Of a stretch of DNA of 64,000 nucleotides, positions 45,940 through 57,488 are shown piece by piece. The position numbers and the translations under genes are program-made. Every line of letters begins with the position of its first letter. The first letter of the stretch is position 1. This stretch comes from Eriocheir sinensis (Eukaryota; Arthropoda; Malacostraca; Decapoda; Varunidae): the NCBI RefSeq assembly GCF_024679095.1, contig NC_066529.1:3651094-3715093 (forward strand), in the 5' to 3' direction. The notes beneath the pieces were generated by a model, which ran no database searches, was not told the DNA's origin, and was given only the letters and a program-made list of their open reading frames with translations.

Positions 45940-45973
45940 CCCTCATGTGAATTAGTACAGTGATAAGTCGTAA

Positions 45974-46039
<66 letters not shown>

Positions 46040-48630
46040 TGTGCGGACGTGCGTGTGAATCTTCGTGTGAAACTGCACCGTAATAAGTCGTATAAAATGT
46101 ATGTTTGTGTGCGTTGCGGTGGGTGGGGATGAGGAATGCTCTGGGAAAAGTATAATGTCTTGAGAGGAAATAAGATATAACCGAGATAATTGAAACTGAG
46201 CATGGGAGGAAGAGCACATTGTCATCGGGAAAGGGTGAGGCAGAACGCGAGAGATTTATGGGGGTGATTATGGTCCAGGTGAGCGAGAGAGTGATGGGAA
46301 GTGTCAGTCAGGGAACGAAATGATGGGGAAGGAAGGGGAAGAACGACAGGAAGGTGGGAATTCTGTTGCCTGAAAAAATGTGTTTGTTTTTTGTGGTGCT
46401 GCGGGATCGGAATGTGCAGAGAATAGGGGATAGGCAAAGAAAGTGAAGGATGTGGGATTTAAGAGATAGTAAGGTGAGAGTTTGGTTGGTCGTGAAGAGA
46501 AACTGAAGAGTACGTGTAGTCGATGGGTAGAGGATAAGTTAAGCACGCTGGGTTAGGTAACCATATATGAAGGCAGTTATTTGGGTGATGACAGCAGTTT
46601 TTGGGTCGGAAATCGGCAAACATGAGAGGCACAGTACGACAATCTGGCAACGTTGGACTATGGTGGGGTAGGGTGAGAGGGGCCGGCAAATAGGATGAGA
46701 GGGGCAGGCTGCTATGGTGAGAGGGGCAGGAAAGTAATGTGAGAGGGACTGGCAGGTAAGGTGAAAGGTAGAGGCTATGAGGTTAGAGAGGCAGGCGTAG
46801 CAGTGGACGATTGATTTCAGGTGAAGCTGCAAGAGGGAAGAGGTACACGAGGTCTCAAGGGGTGGAGGGAGAGACAGCTAGATATTAGGGTGTGAGGGTG
46901 TAAGGGTGTCGAGGTGTGGGAGGTGAGACAGGCAGTTGTTAGGGTGTAAGGGTGTCGAGGTGTGGGAGGTGAGACAGGCAGGTGTAAGGGTGTATATATG
47001 TGTGAGATAAAACAAGTATAAGGATAGGTCAGGAGGGCTTTTACTCACGTGTGGTGGTCGACGCGGCGGATGGCAGTGTCGTCCCTCAGAAACTGCGAGG
47101 CTAGAGCGACGGCGCCGACGGTGAGGGCGAACATGCCGAGGACGAACATGCTCAGGTTGCCGACGGTGATGCTGTCACTCTCCTGCGTTATGAAGAGCCG
47201 CGACGCATCCTCCTTCGTAAGCGTCGATAACTGCGTCGCCTTCGTCATCTGTTGCGTCTCTTTCGTGTGCTGCGTTTCCCTCTGCGTCTTCTGTGTCAAA
47301 GGTTTCGTTTCTTTCCTGTTCTGCGTCGTCTTTGTCCCCTGTTGCGTCTCTTTCTTTTTCTGCGTTTCCTTCTGGGTCGTCTGTGTCGCATGTTCCGTCT
47401 CTTTCCTCTTCTGTGCCTCCTCCCAGTGTCTCCGTAGGCGCCCTCGCTCTTCTACCACCTGTTGCTCCTCTCGTTTCTGTCTCACCACCTTCGTCAGCTG
47501 TTCTCTGCTTCGCCGTGTAGGCTTCTCCATCAGCTGTTCCTCTTCACCTATCTTTTCCTCCCCCCTCTCCTCCTCCTCCTCATTCATTAAAGGAGTTTCA
47601 CGTTGTCTTCTGTCACGTTTCTCTTGCCCGTGACCCAAATGAAGAGGTGTTTGTGTCTGATTTGAGTGCGTTTGTTGACTGTGGTGCGGGTGTGTGGCTG
47701 AGGGGTCTTGTGAGTGCGTGAAGGGGTCGCTTGGATGGATGATTGGGTCCATGTGTGAGTTCGTGCGTTGTGTGTGTTGATTTTTATGCCGACTGGAAGG
47801 TGTGTTTGACTCTAGGAAGTTGAGATTCTGCTTCATGGGATGGCTGTGATGTGAGTCTGTTCTCGGCTGTGCGGGATGCTGTTTTGTGGGCTGTGGGCTG
47901 TGTAGGTCTGTTCGGGGCGGTGCGGGATGCAGTTCTGTGGGCTGTGTGTGGGTTGAGCTTGTTTTGAGATGTGTTAAGTGCTCTGTGGGTTGTTTTGGGC
48001 GTGAGATTGTTTTGGAGTGAGTGTCCGTTGGGTCTCTGGATGCGTTCTGTGGGCCTGTGGTTTGCATCTGCGCCTCCTCGCTCTCCACCACTCCCTTCGT
48101 CGTCGTCGCTGCTGCTACTGCCACCGCCACCGCCACCATCACAGCTGCCGTAGATATAGACAGCACCGTCAGGGGATTAATTATGGTGGTGTGAGAAATG
48201 ATGATGTAGTGGAAAAGAAACTTAAACGCACACATACACGCACATGTCTTGATGAATGATAGAGAATGATGATGATTACTTATTGGAATGATGCGTACAA
48301 ATTGGGTGGTATCAAGTTACTATTTCAGTGGGCCTGGTATACTGTTCTTTTTGGGGGTTAGGTGCTAATTTGCGTGAGGTTACGTTACCGTCTTTGGTGG
48401 AGTTAGTTATTATCATTGTGAGGTTACGTTGTTACTTTCCTCTCGGTTACTATCAGCAGTCGGGGTTTGTTAATTTTTCAACGAGGTAATTTTTTTTATC
48501 TAGAATTACCCGAATTAGCGAATACCAAATACCGAATACCCCAAACCAAATACCCTATGTCAAACACTGATTGCCCTAGACCGGAGTGCCATCTAGTGCC
48601 AAGGGTCAGAGTCTTACCCACGTGGCCCAT
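45186..48630 (-). CDS. Gene VII: array-family membrane protein with long charged linker, three exons
   Basis: Unrecognised family. Exons 48630-48618 (13 nt), 48144-47049 (1096 nt) and 45264-45186 join in phases 1 and 2 to give 395 residues. The start codon has an excellent context (ACCACCATGG). MGHV plus AVMVAVAVAVAAATTTKG forms the signal peptide. The linker, about 300 residues, is first Thr/Pro/His-rich with repeats such as QPTELHPAPPRTDLHS. It then becomes highly charged and probably helical (EEQQVVEERGRLRRHWEEAQ), then Lys/Glu/Thr/Gln-rich with a repeating KETQ theme. DSITVGNLSMF leads into one span (FVLGMFALTVGAVALASQF) followed by LRDDTAIRRVDHH. Exon 3 encodes AHGIQVPDFDEVLAVVKGRS and a basic end. 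The tail has DEVL but not the Tyr/Arg-Leu motif. The linker is roughly five times longer than that of gene IV while the ends are alike. A TATA box lies about 200 bp upstream. Confidence 0.85.
45345..45612. repeat. (GATA)n, (GA)n, (GT)n and (CCT)n in intron 2 of gene VII
   Basis: GATA at 45350-45374, GA at 45374-45402, GT at 45473-45525 and CCT at 45571-45610. Confidence 0.9.
45760..46040. repeat. (AC)n and two long (GT)n arrays
   Basis: AC at 45762-45786, GT at 45846-45936 and 45975-46037. The spacers between the two GT arrays and after the second share GTGAATTAGTACAGTGATAA-like sequence, so the block is itself a tandem duplication. Confidence 0.9.
46557..46651. mobile_element. MITE-like element A, truncated copy 4
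   Basis: Right half only: CCATATATGAAGGCAGTTAT, TTTGGGTCGGAAATCGGCAA and GTACGACAATCTGGCAAC. It lies in intron 2 of gene VII. Confidence 0.65.
46655..47000. repeat. Short-unit tandem repeats in intron 2 of gene VII
   Basis: GGTGAGAGGGGCAGGC units at 46670-46770 and GGGTGTCGAGGTGTGGGAGG units at 46890-46985. Confidence 0.75.
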
Positions 48631-48826
48631 GGTGGTGGCGCCAGGAACCGACCAACACTGCGTCGTCCTTCCTCGCCTCTGTCCGCCGGCGTACTGAAAG
48701 TCGTCGCCACCATCCCACGCTATTTGTAACATCCCGCTCCGACTTTTTTTTTCCACGCTCGTGCTTGACTGACGCTGACTCACTGGCGCCTGCTGCTGTT
48801 GATGATGACAGAGACTTTATTGCTGA

Positions 48827-48837
48827 CTTTATATGAC
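48827..48837 (-). promoter_or_regulatory. TATA box of gene VII
   Basis: The minus strand reads AGTCATATAAAGTC. Expected start near 48800, giving a 5-prime UTR of about 170 nt with the start codon at 48630. Confidence 0.6.
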
Positions 48838-48974
48838 TGCTGTTTACGCCTTCCATCTGCTGACGCCTTCCTGCTTGTTGTGTCGAATTGCGAAACTTAC
48901 TTCAGTCGAGGATTCAGATTAAGGGTTTTCTCTCATTGTGGATGTGGTATTGACACCCTCGTCCTTATTCTTAA

Positions 48975-49215
48975 CCCATGGGAAAAATTTGGCCCATCGC
49001 TGGTACACGGTAAATCCACAAATTTGGCCCGTCGCTGCTATCGGGTTAGACGTATCGGGCTTCCAATACGACTATTTTCTAAGGCCACAGAGAAGATTAA
49101 CCGGGTTTCCATGAGTGATATTCCAGTTCATGGCGCAGAGGTTGTGTAGAACCATCTCTTAGGATCACAAAACAGTCCATGAAAAGCCCAGCAACTTCTA
49201 CGAGAGGCATATCAA
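48975..49215 (+). repeat. Repeats B and C adjacent
   Basis: Repeat B at 48978-49048 (two AAATTTGGCCC(A/G)TCGCTG units) is followed by a diverged repeat C (TCCATGAGTGATATTCCAGT, TTCATGGCGCAGAG, AACTTCTACGAGAGGC) to about 49215. Confidence 0.6.
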
Positions 49216-49219
49216 ATAG

Positions 49220-49750
49220 ACGAACCGTGGTGTCGATGCATTTAAGAACACGGACTCCTGTTACCGCCGACCCCTTGCTGCTAACACTCCGACTTTCGTT
49301 ATAACAATGCTGATTTGTTCCCTATGGACCCTCCGTTTATGCTCAGCTACTGTTTACGCTTTCCGGCCTGCTGACTAGAGAGCTGCCGGGCGGAGAGGAA
49401 AGTAGCCAGTAGCAGGTAGTAATTAAGGAAACATCAGGTGAGGAGTGTGCGCAGGGGACAGGAAAGCGAGGACGCGGTGGAAGGGCCAAGGAAAGTCAAG
49501 GTTACGCGTGAAGAGGTGCGTTAATGGGTTGACCTACCTGTGAGATCTGTGACTTTGGAACACTTGTGGTGAGCTATGAGGAAAAAGAAGATTGGATTGA
49601 TTTAAATTAGGCGCCGCATCAGCCGGGGTCATATGGCGCCGCAGGAAAACTAAGACATTCGTTGCCGTAAATGTTGTTCGTAGATGTCTGCTTTACGTTG
49701 TGTGGGTACCCTGTGTTGTTGTTTGTGGAAATTGGTTTACTAATGATGGA
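49220..49750. other. No gene recognised
   Basis: Mixed unique sequence; a near-palindromic pair GGCGCCGCATC/ATGGCGCCGC lies at 49609-49641. Confidence 0.5.
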
Positions 49751-49754
49751 ATGC

Positions 49755-50035
49755 ATTCGCTCACTCCCCCCCCTCCCACCACACACACACACGAATCAAC
49801 TCTACTCCTCAATCCTTCCTCCCCCTCAACACTCCTACGCCTACATCCCCCTCACACACACATGCACCCCCACCCACCACCACTCACACACGAATCAGTC
49901 CCCCCCATCCACTCTCACCCCCCATCACGTACAGAGAGTGGTCAGTGGTGGGATACAGTATTAAAATCCCACCATAAAGAGCCTCCACCACCGCCACCAC
50001 CACCACCACCGTAATGACGCAGCCCCTCCACCGTG
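49755..50035. repeat. C-rich CACACA/CCCCC tract
   Basis: CCCCTCACACACAC- and CCACCACCAC-type low complexity. The Pro/Thr/His frames are shadows. Confidence 0.7.
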
Positions 50036-50154
50036 AGACACACAATTATCAAGCCCTATTTAACGCCGCTCCCTTAAGTCATTACCTCCAGCAAGACTCG
50101 CCGCGGCCCAGTCAACTCAGGCCGCCTCGAGAGATATTAAATAGAAAGTCCAGT

Positions 50155-50510
50155 TGAGACCAGTCCAGTTCCAGCCCATTCCAGTTCAGCCCATTTCAGT
50201 CCCAGTTCATTCCAGTCCAGCCCATTCCATTCCAGTCCATTCCAGTCTAGTCCAGTCCATTCCAGTTCAGCCCATTCCAGTCCAGTCCATTCCAGTCCAA
50301 CCCATTCCAGTCAAGCCCATTCCAGTCCAGCCCATTCTAGTTCAGCCCATTCCTGTCCAGTCAGTTCCAGTCCATTCTATTCCAATCCAGTTCAGTCCTA
50401 TCCAGTCCAGTTAAGCCCATTCCAATCCAGCCCATTCCAGTCCAGCCCAGCCCATTCCAGCCCATTCCAGTCAAGCCTATTGCAGTCCCAGTCCAGTCCA
50501 GTCAAGCTCC
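50155..50510. repeat. CCATTCCAGTCCAG minisatellite
   Basis: Roughly 25-30 degenerate copies of a 10-15-bp unit built on CCATTCCAG and TCCAGTCCAG. The frame QPIPVQPIPVQS on the plus strand stays open for 87 codons only because of the repeat. Confidence 0.9.
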
Positions 50511-50569
50511 ACTCAGTCTATGTATATTTCTTTTCTCCTATAAGCCGTCCTGACCCCCTGAGCACTACT

Positions 50570-50583
50570 ACCACCACCACGAA

Positions 50584-50621
<38 letters not shown>

Positions 50622-51060
50622 TACCTTGTTGCTCTCGTTATTGTAGCTGCTGTTATTATTGTTGAATGTGATGCTTTTGATCTCGTTCCTGCAGCTTCTG
50701 TTTTCCCCCTTCTCTTCATACTTCTCATTTCCTTCTCCCTTCTCCCTTTCTTGCTTCTTATTTCCTTCTTCTTTCCTTCCTCCTCCTCCTCCTCATTTCC
50801 CGCCACAACCACCTCCCTCCTCTTCCTGTTTCTCCTCCTCCTCCTCCTCCACCTCTCTTTATTCCCCTATCACCACCACTATCTCCTCCAACCACCTCTT
50901 CTTCCTCCTTTTGCTGTTTCTCCTCCTCCTCCTCCACCTCTCTTTATTCCCCTATCACCACCACTATCTCCTCCAACCACCTCTTCTTCCTCCTTTTGCT
51001 GTTTCTCCTCCTCCTCCTCCACCTGTTCTTCCCTCCCATCACCACCATAATCCCCACCTT
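50570..51060. repeat. (ACT)n and 103-bp pyrimidine-rich tandem unit
   Basis: ACT array at 50585-50620; then about 2.4 copies of a unit with CTCCACCTCTCTTTATTCCC, CTATCACCACCACTATCTCC and CTTCTTCCTCCTTTTGCTG at 50825-51060. Confidence 0.85.
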
Positions 51061-51259
51061 CATCATTTCGCGTTCCCCTCCTCCGTGTCCTTATCCGTTA
51101 CCCGGCCTGTCAGTACCTGCAAACCACCTTGACTGAGCAACTCGTAACAGCCTGCATGCATGACTCTCCACCCTTCCGCCGCTCACACGTGTCGGTATGA
51201 GAACAGCAGCGCCGCATAAAGAGACGCTGCCGGATTGTTCTGTGTTGTTACGAGCCTTC

Positions 51260-52180
51260 TATGCCTCTGCCTTCACCTGCTGTCGTGTGTTTTGGAATGC
51301 GTTTGTTTTTTTATAAGGGGATTCAGCTTAGTCTTTTTTTATGTGTGTGTGGGTGTGGGTGTTTGAGGGTGTATATTTTTGCTGTTTTACTATTTTTTCT
51401 TTGTATTATCAGTGTTTGTTTTTTTTTTTGTCTTTTTTCAGTTTATTTTCTTAGTTTTTTGTATTCTCAGTAGTTTTAGTTTAGTTTTTGTTAGTTTTAT
51501 TAGTATTATATAGTATTTTCTTATTTACTTGTATACATTCTTCTTCCTTTCTTCCTTTCTTTTTTCTTGCGTTTGTCCTGTTCTATTTTTTTCTATATTT
51601 ATTTTTTCTTTCATTCATTCAATTTTTCTTTCTTCCTTTTTTTTTTCCTCTCTTCATTTTCTCACCCTTTCCCTTCCTGGGGTTGTTTCAAGGGACGTTC
51701 GTATATTCTCGCGTTTTTCTCATATATTCTTTTTTTTATGTTTATTTTCCCTCATTTCAAGGTTTCTCTTCACCCTGAGCCCTTTTTTTGAAGTAGATTT
51801 CGCATTGTTATAATTTTTTGCCTCGTTTCCTTTCCCCGTTTCAAGTTCTCTCCTCGCCAAACCATTTCAGGTCTCCTTTTTTTTCATATGAACCTAAAAT
51901 GATGACAATGATGATGATTATGATGATGAGAATAATAATAACGATAAGACAAGAACATCAACTTAGATAATGGGTAAAGGGGAGGGTGGAAAAATATACC
52001 CATTCCCTCTTTTTTCTTCGTATCAGTCATGCTACTTCTTAATATTCCTTTTGTCTGATATTAAAAAGAAAACCTAAAGTCATAAGCAACCGAGATCCCA
52101 ACCAATGTAATAACAGGACTATCTCAAAAACTCCAGTACGGATGCGCCTTCTCAAGATACACAGATTGGCGGTCAAAATC
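51260..52180. other. No gene recognised
   Basis: T-rich sequence; the Phe/Leu-rich plus-strand frames at 51260-51813 are composition shadows. Confidence 0.5.
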
Positions 52181-52183
52181 CTA

Positions 52184-52402
52184 CTATAGTCTGTTCACTT
52201 AAGTCTGACCCAAGCTGACAACATAAACCTCAGCGTGTTCGTAAGCACAGTGCAGATTAGCGGAAAGTGTTGCGTGAGATAAACACAAACAGAGGTGAAA
52301 GAAAACTTGGAACCCACAGCAGTAGCCAATCAGCACTCAGCTTGCAAACACGCTTAGGCTTATGTCGTCAGCTTGGGTCGGACTTACGTGAACAGACTAT
52401 AG
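52184..52402. mobile_element. MITE with about 46-bp terminal inverted repeats
   Basis: The left end CTATAGTCTGTTCACTTAAG continues TCTGACCCAAGCTGACAACA. The right end, reversed, reads CTATAGTCTGTTCACGTAAG then TCCGACCCAAGCTGACGACA. About five mismatches in 46 bp. The element is 219 bp with no open frame. The flanks may share a TA target. Confidence 0.85.
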
Positions 52403-52563
52403 AAGGTGTTGCGTTTTTTATAAATATTTAGTTTAAAAAGTCTTCCAGCTCTCGATGTGGTTCCGATTTAGTTATGGAGTGTTGGGCAGTTTGAAGGACG
52501 AACACTAAGAGCCTAGTTGTTTTAATGTTTTTGTTAGGCTTACTTACTTGCTTCTTGGCCTAA

Positions 52564-52707
<144 letters not shown>

Positions 52708-52829
52708 TGTATCTTTCATAAATTTCTATACATTTTACTTCTGCGTCTGTCTGTGCATTTAGGGCGTCGTGACCGTCGGTGCGGCTACTTTTAAGTGCTT
52801 CCTATACGCCTGCTCTACTGTCGCCAATG

Positions 52830-53027
52830 ATGATGATGATGATGGGGAGGAGGAGGAGGAGGAGGAGGAGGAAGGGGGTGAGAATGGGAGGGAGTAGCTG
52901 TCACGTCCTGGCGCTTCGGCGTGAGTCAGTGTCCGCCAGGGAGCAAAGATTTATTACCCGCTACTCTTGACGTGTTCTTTTTATTTTCGGCTTCTTTGTC
53001 TCTTTGACCTTTATGGGGTTAGGAGGG

Positions 53028-53064
<37 letters not shown>
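52830..53064. repeat. (GAT)n, (GGA)n and (GT)n
   Basis: GAT at 52827-52845, GGA at 52845-52873 and GT at 53032-53064. Confidence 0.85.
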
Positions 53065-53067
<3 letters not shown>

Positions 53068-53199
53068 CAGCACACACAAACTCTCCCCTCCCCTCCACCC
53101 TCCTCAGCCATGTAATTAACCATATTTGCCTCATTATCTTCCCCCGGATAACTCACACTTACCCTGCACCCCCCCCCCCCCTGGTGACAACACTTAGGG

Positions 53200-53630
53200 A
53201 TGAGTAATACTTTTGATAACGTTCCATGTGGATGTGGCCTTACAAGTTCGATCGATGTGCCAGAATGAAGTGAGGCGGTCTGCCATTAGTTGAATAATTA
53301 CCTCATGAAGTCAAGAACTAAGTAAACATATAATAATCTAACAGAATAATCAGTCAATTCTTCATGTGAGCGGCTAATGAGCGATTTGATTAGATACCTA
53401 TTCATTTACAGATTTAGATACCTAACTAATTAAACATGAACAGCTAACTGAAATAATCAAATAGTCAACTAGGAACTAAATAACTACCCTGTCATCCAAT
53501 CTACCAATCAAGCGACAGTTAATGAAGAAATCACCAAATTCACGTTCTCGGATGCTAACTAGCAATATCATCAGCCACTACTATAAAAAAAAAATAGTTC
53601 ACCGAAGGACAAAAACCTTTCCTAACCTCC
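53200..53630. other. No gene recognised
   Basis: AT-rich with recurring AACTA/ATACCTA words; no coding signal. Confidence 0.45.
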
Positions 53631-53635
53631 TCCTT

Positions 53636-53850
53636 CTATCTGTCTGATGTCAATGTAGTCAACGGAGTAGGCCCTAATGTCATCTCTTCAACTGGTTCTC
53701 TGTCTACCTTCACTACAAGTTTCAGGGTTGGCACTCTGTTGTTACTTTGGTTGTCCGAGTCCTTTTTCTTATTAAATATTAGAATATTTTGTCTGTTCCC
53801 TAATCTATGATGCTCGTGTCCAGTCTCTCCATTTTGCACAAAGCATTTTA
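53636..53850 (-). mobile_element. Candidate LINE reverse-transcriptase fragment
   Basis: The minus-strand frame reads ETGHEHHRLGNRQNILIFNK and later VPTLKLVVKVDREPVEEMT. This resembles the stretch of LINE reverse transcriptases just before the KxLGVxID motif (TE-x-IGNRQ, then a short beta pair with an EPVE-like turn). The expected LGV block itself is not readable, so the fragment is decayed. Confidence 0.4.
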
Positions 53851-54461
53851 TCTCCCGATTCTCCTTGGCACACGTCTGAGCTTTTCTTTAGATCTTCCAT
53901 TAGGCGGTAACTTTTTGAAACACGAATTTTATAACAACTCACAAATTATCGTTTATTTTTTTGGATAACAATTATGTACAAAAATTATAAATATAATAAA
54001 TACTCATAAGGTAAAGCTTTTTAAACATGAACGCATACATACACACATATGGTCCCTGAAACGCCCCTGATCCTGCTTGCCTTCCCTACTTATCTTGAGT
54101 ATTCAGGTTTACCTCTCAGCTAGGAGGGGAAGGGAAGGCGAAGGAGTTAAGGGAAGGTTGAAGTTAGAGATTAGGTTATGGAGAATAGTGAAAGGAAAAG
54201 AGGAATATGGGATGGCAAAACAGTATGAAAAGAGCAGAAGAGGAAGAACACGAATGAAAAAAAGCAGGAGAGAAGCAGAAGAGGAAAAACTGCAAGGAGA
54301 GAAGTGTTGGATGGGAAGCAGAAAGCAGAGAAGACGAACATTGAAAAAGAAGTGATTGTTACGGAAGAACTGTAGCTTGGTTCTGCAGGTCATTGGCGTG
54401 CGAGGCTAAAGCGAGTTCGTTGAAGCGGTGATAGTTTACAGAAGTGGCTCATTTTGTTCCG

Positions 54462-57095
54462 TTACTCGTGTTTGCGGGCGGCGGCTTCCAGGGAGCGTAG
54501 GACAGCGTAGGAGCTCTCAGCGGTGTGATGGTGCTCGCTCTCGTAGGATCTGTGCGAAGAGGAGTCGGGGAGAAGAAAACGATGTCTCAATTAGTGCTTT
54601 CAAAGGGATACTTCTCTAGGCCTTCTTTACCCTTAGTCGCTCTACTTTTAATCGAGGGAGAAAGTGGAGGATTGCAGTTCCCTCACACACTAAACTAAAT
54701 GCCTGGGAAAGGGAAAAGGAATGTCAAACCGCCATCATAACAACAGAAGGAGAGAAAACTGAGCGTTGCATGAAAACAAATCTATTCTCCAGGAGACAAA
54801 ATAAATATTCCTTCTCGGTTACGTCTAACACAAATTTTACGTTGTCAATAATCCTCATAAAAAATGTCTTTGGGGCAGTTGATCGGGTTTTGGAAATAGC
54901 TAAAGAGGGCTGGAAAGGACAGGGAAGGAAGCAGGGGGCATAAACATGACTGTGAAAAGACTAGAACAGCAGAACAGTACTGGAGAAGACTGTGGGGGCG
55001 ATGAAAGGACTGGAAATTTAACTTAAGTGGAATCGTTGGGATGGAAGTTAATGGAAAAGTACAAAAGAAGAAAGCGTTAAAGAGATGGATAAAAAAAATG
55101 AAGGAAGATGAAAGCGCTGGAATAACAAACACAAACTTACTAGTGGGCGCTAAAAAAAAGATTAGAGAACGCTGAAGAAACTGAAAAAAAGACTGGAGGA
55201 AGATAAGAACTGGAATGACAAAGATCTTCGAGGGGGAGCCAAAATAGAAGGACACGAGAACGCTAGACTAAAAAAAAACTGGAGGAAGATAAAAGAGCTG
55301 GAATGACAAAGACCTTCGAGGGGGAGCCAAAATAGAAGGACACGAGAACGTTATACTAAAAAAAAAAAAAGACTGGAAGAAGAAGAAAGAGCTGGAAGGG
55401 CAAACTTACTAAGAAACGCTAGAAATAAGGGCTGGGGAAGACTGGAAAGACTAAGAACAGACTGAAGAAGGATGAAAGAGCTGGAATGGCATAAACTTAC
55501 GAGGAGGCTATAAAAAGGATAAATACCACGCTGTATAGACTAAAAAAATGACTGTAAGCAGATGAAAGAGCTGGAAGGACAAACTTACTAAGAAACGCTA
55601 GAAATAAGGGCTGGGGAAGACTGGAAAGACTAAGAAAAGACTGAAGAAGGCTGAAAGAGCTGGAATGACATAAACTTACGAGGAAGCTTTAAAAAGGACA
55701 AAGACCTCGCTGAATAGACTAAAAAAAAAGACTGGAAGAAGAAGAAAGAGCTGGAAGGACAAACTTACAAGGAAACGTTAGAAATAAGGGCTAGGGAAAA
55801 CTGTAAAGACTATGAAAAGACTGAAGAAGGCTGAAAGAGCTGGAATGAGAGACTTACGAGGGGGCGCTGTAGCCTGACGTGCCCACACTGTCGTCGAAGA
55901 AGATGCCCGCGATGACCACGCCCGCCGCCACGCAGAGGGCCACGGCCAACACAGCGAAGAGGATATCCCCGACGCCCAGGGTGAGGGTGAGGACGGGGCT
56001 GGTGGAGGAGGAGGACGTTCCCGTTGACGTGGTGGAGAAGAAGAACCGCCCGCCGTCATCCTTTTCCTCCAGGGGCGTCACTTTGTTCTCAGACTTATCT
56101 TCCAAGGCTCTGACGCTCCCCGCCGCCAGCAGCACCACCAGCAGGCAGACGTAACCTGCGGAACACACTTAAGTTAGGCTAGGATCGCCATTTTATACGC
56201 ATCGTTCCAGTTAGTACGCATATCAAAAGTATATAGAAGAAAAGATAAAGGAAACTACAGATACCGAGTTGCGTTTCAGTAGAGGTCGCGTAAAGTGAAT
56301 ATCGCGTAAATCAAACATTTTACCAATATATGCACTGATTCTGGGGGTTTAGTTTCAGTTTATGGCCTCAAAACACACAAAATCAGAAATATATTGAAAT
56401 GTTTACAGCTCATTCCTCCAAACAAGCGCAATAAAAATATACCGAAATCGAAACGTACCCGAACGAAACAAACAAAAAAATAAAGAATGGAAGACTAAAA
56501 TTATATAAAAGAAAGGCCCACAATAATACTTTTTTTTACGTCTATGCCTATAGCGCCGGTAGGCTTGCTTGAGGGGCCTGGATGGTATTCGGCCCCAGCC
56601 CGTCATGGCGCAGGCAAGTGTTTATAGTAGCGCCATCTTCTCTTGCTGCTGCTGTAAATATATCTCAAGACTCTAAACGGGGAAGAAGATGCTCAAACTA
56701 AGGATTACTAAACATATCCCTTATTTCCATCTCAACTCATCCCTTTCAACACAAGTCAGAAATTCGTTATCGTACATTTTTTTCGGAGTATACCCTTATG
56801 GTGAGAATACAAACTCGACTCTCCGTTTTCTCTGATCCACACACTACACTGATCACTCCCCGAGGCGACACTGGCACTCCCCGGCACGAAAGGAAGGCAG
56901 AGGGTGGCAATGAGCGGCGTGAGAGCGTGTAGAGGGAGAAGGAAGGAGGGAAAAGGAGGATTTGGGAGAGAGAGTCCACACAGAAGAGAGAGTTGGGGTC
57001 ACGAAGGAGCAAGAGATAGATAGGTGGGCAGATAGATAGGTAGGTAGATAGATAGATAGATGGATAAGTAGATAGAAGGATAGACAGAAGGATAC

Positions 57096-57126
<31 letters not shown>

Positions 57127-57488
57127 GACAGAAGGATAGACAGATAGATAGATAAATAGATAGATATATAGAATGATACATACCTAAATAGATAGATAGA
57201 AGAATAGGTAGATATATAGATAGATAAATAGACAGACATATGGATAGATAGACAGATTGATAGACATATTATAGATAGAGATAAATAGATAGATAGACAA
57301 CTAGATAGATAGACAGATGGATAGATAAATAGATAAATAGATAGATAGATAGATAGACAGATAAACAGAGACAAACCGACACAGAAAAAAAGACAGACAG
57401 ACATACAGAGACAGACAGAAAGAGACAGAGACACCGCACAAGAGATTCGGATATCCTAGTTACATTTCGTCCTACCTCTTGAAGCCAT
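54462..57488 (-). CDS. Gene VIII: array-family single-pass membrane protein, three exons
   Basis: Unrecognised family. Exons 57488-57476 (13 nt), 56155-55858 (298 nt) and 54549-54462 join in phases 1 and 2 to give 132 residues. MASR plus [17 protein letters not shown] forms the signal peptide, with likely cleavage after VRA. The linker is short and acidic ([18 protein letters not shown]), then [28 protein letters not shown] leads into one span ([21 protein letters not shown], about residues 69-90), then [15 protein letters not shown] at a GTAAGT donor. Exon 3 encodes [20 protein letters not shown] and EAAARKHE, then TAA, a clear family tail. Splice sites are good and codons GC-rich. Intron 2 opens into a tandem repeat that copies its own donor (55130-55860). 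A TATATATA candidate lies 500 bp upstream at 57986. This is the smallest and cleanest member. Confidence 0.85.
55130..55857. repeat. Tandem repeat copying the exon 2 donor of gene VIII
   Basis: Units of about 180 bp contain AGAGCTGGAATGACATAAAC, TTACGAGGAAGCTTTAAAAA and AACTTACTAAGAAACGCTAG. The real donor region reads (plus strand) GACTTACGAGGGGGCGCTG. Copies near 55137 (AACTTACTAGTGGGCGCTA), 55404, 55497, 55582, 55676 and 55764 each preserve the ACTTAC donor complement. Confidence 0.85.
56528..56650. repeat. Interspersed repeat D, copy 2
   Basis: TATAGCGCCGGTAGGCTTGC, TTCGGCCCCAGCCCG, ATGGCGCAGGCAAGTGTTTA and AGCGCCATCTTC match 26679-26790. In intron 1 of gene VIII. Confidence 0.65.
57005..57372. 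repeat. (GATA)n/(GACA)n array
   Basis: Degenerate GATA and GACA tetramers over about 365 bp, in intron 1 of gene VIII. The 193-codon minus-strand frame ([10 protein letters not shown]) is a shadow. Confidence 0.9.

Noticed and set aside
50154..50414. QPIPVQ-repeat frame
   Set aside because: Open only because of the CCATTCCAGTCCAG minisatellite; no start context, splice sites or promoter.
56853..57434. 193-codon frame of YLSI repeats
   Set aside because: Translation of a GATA/GACA array within gene VIII intron 1.
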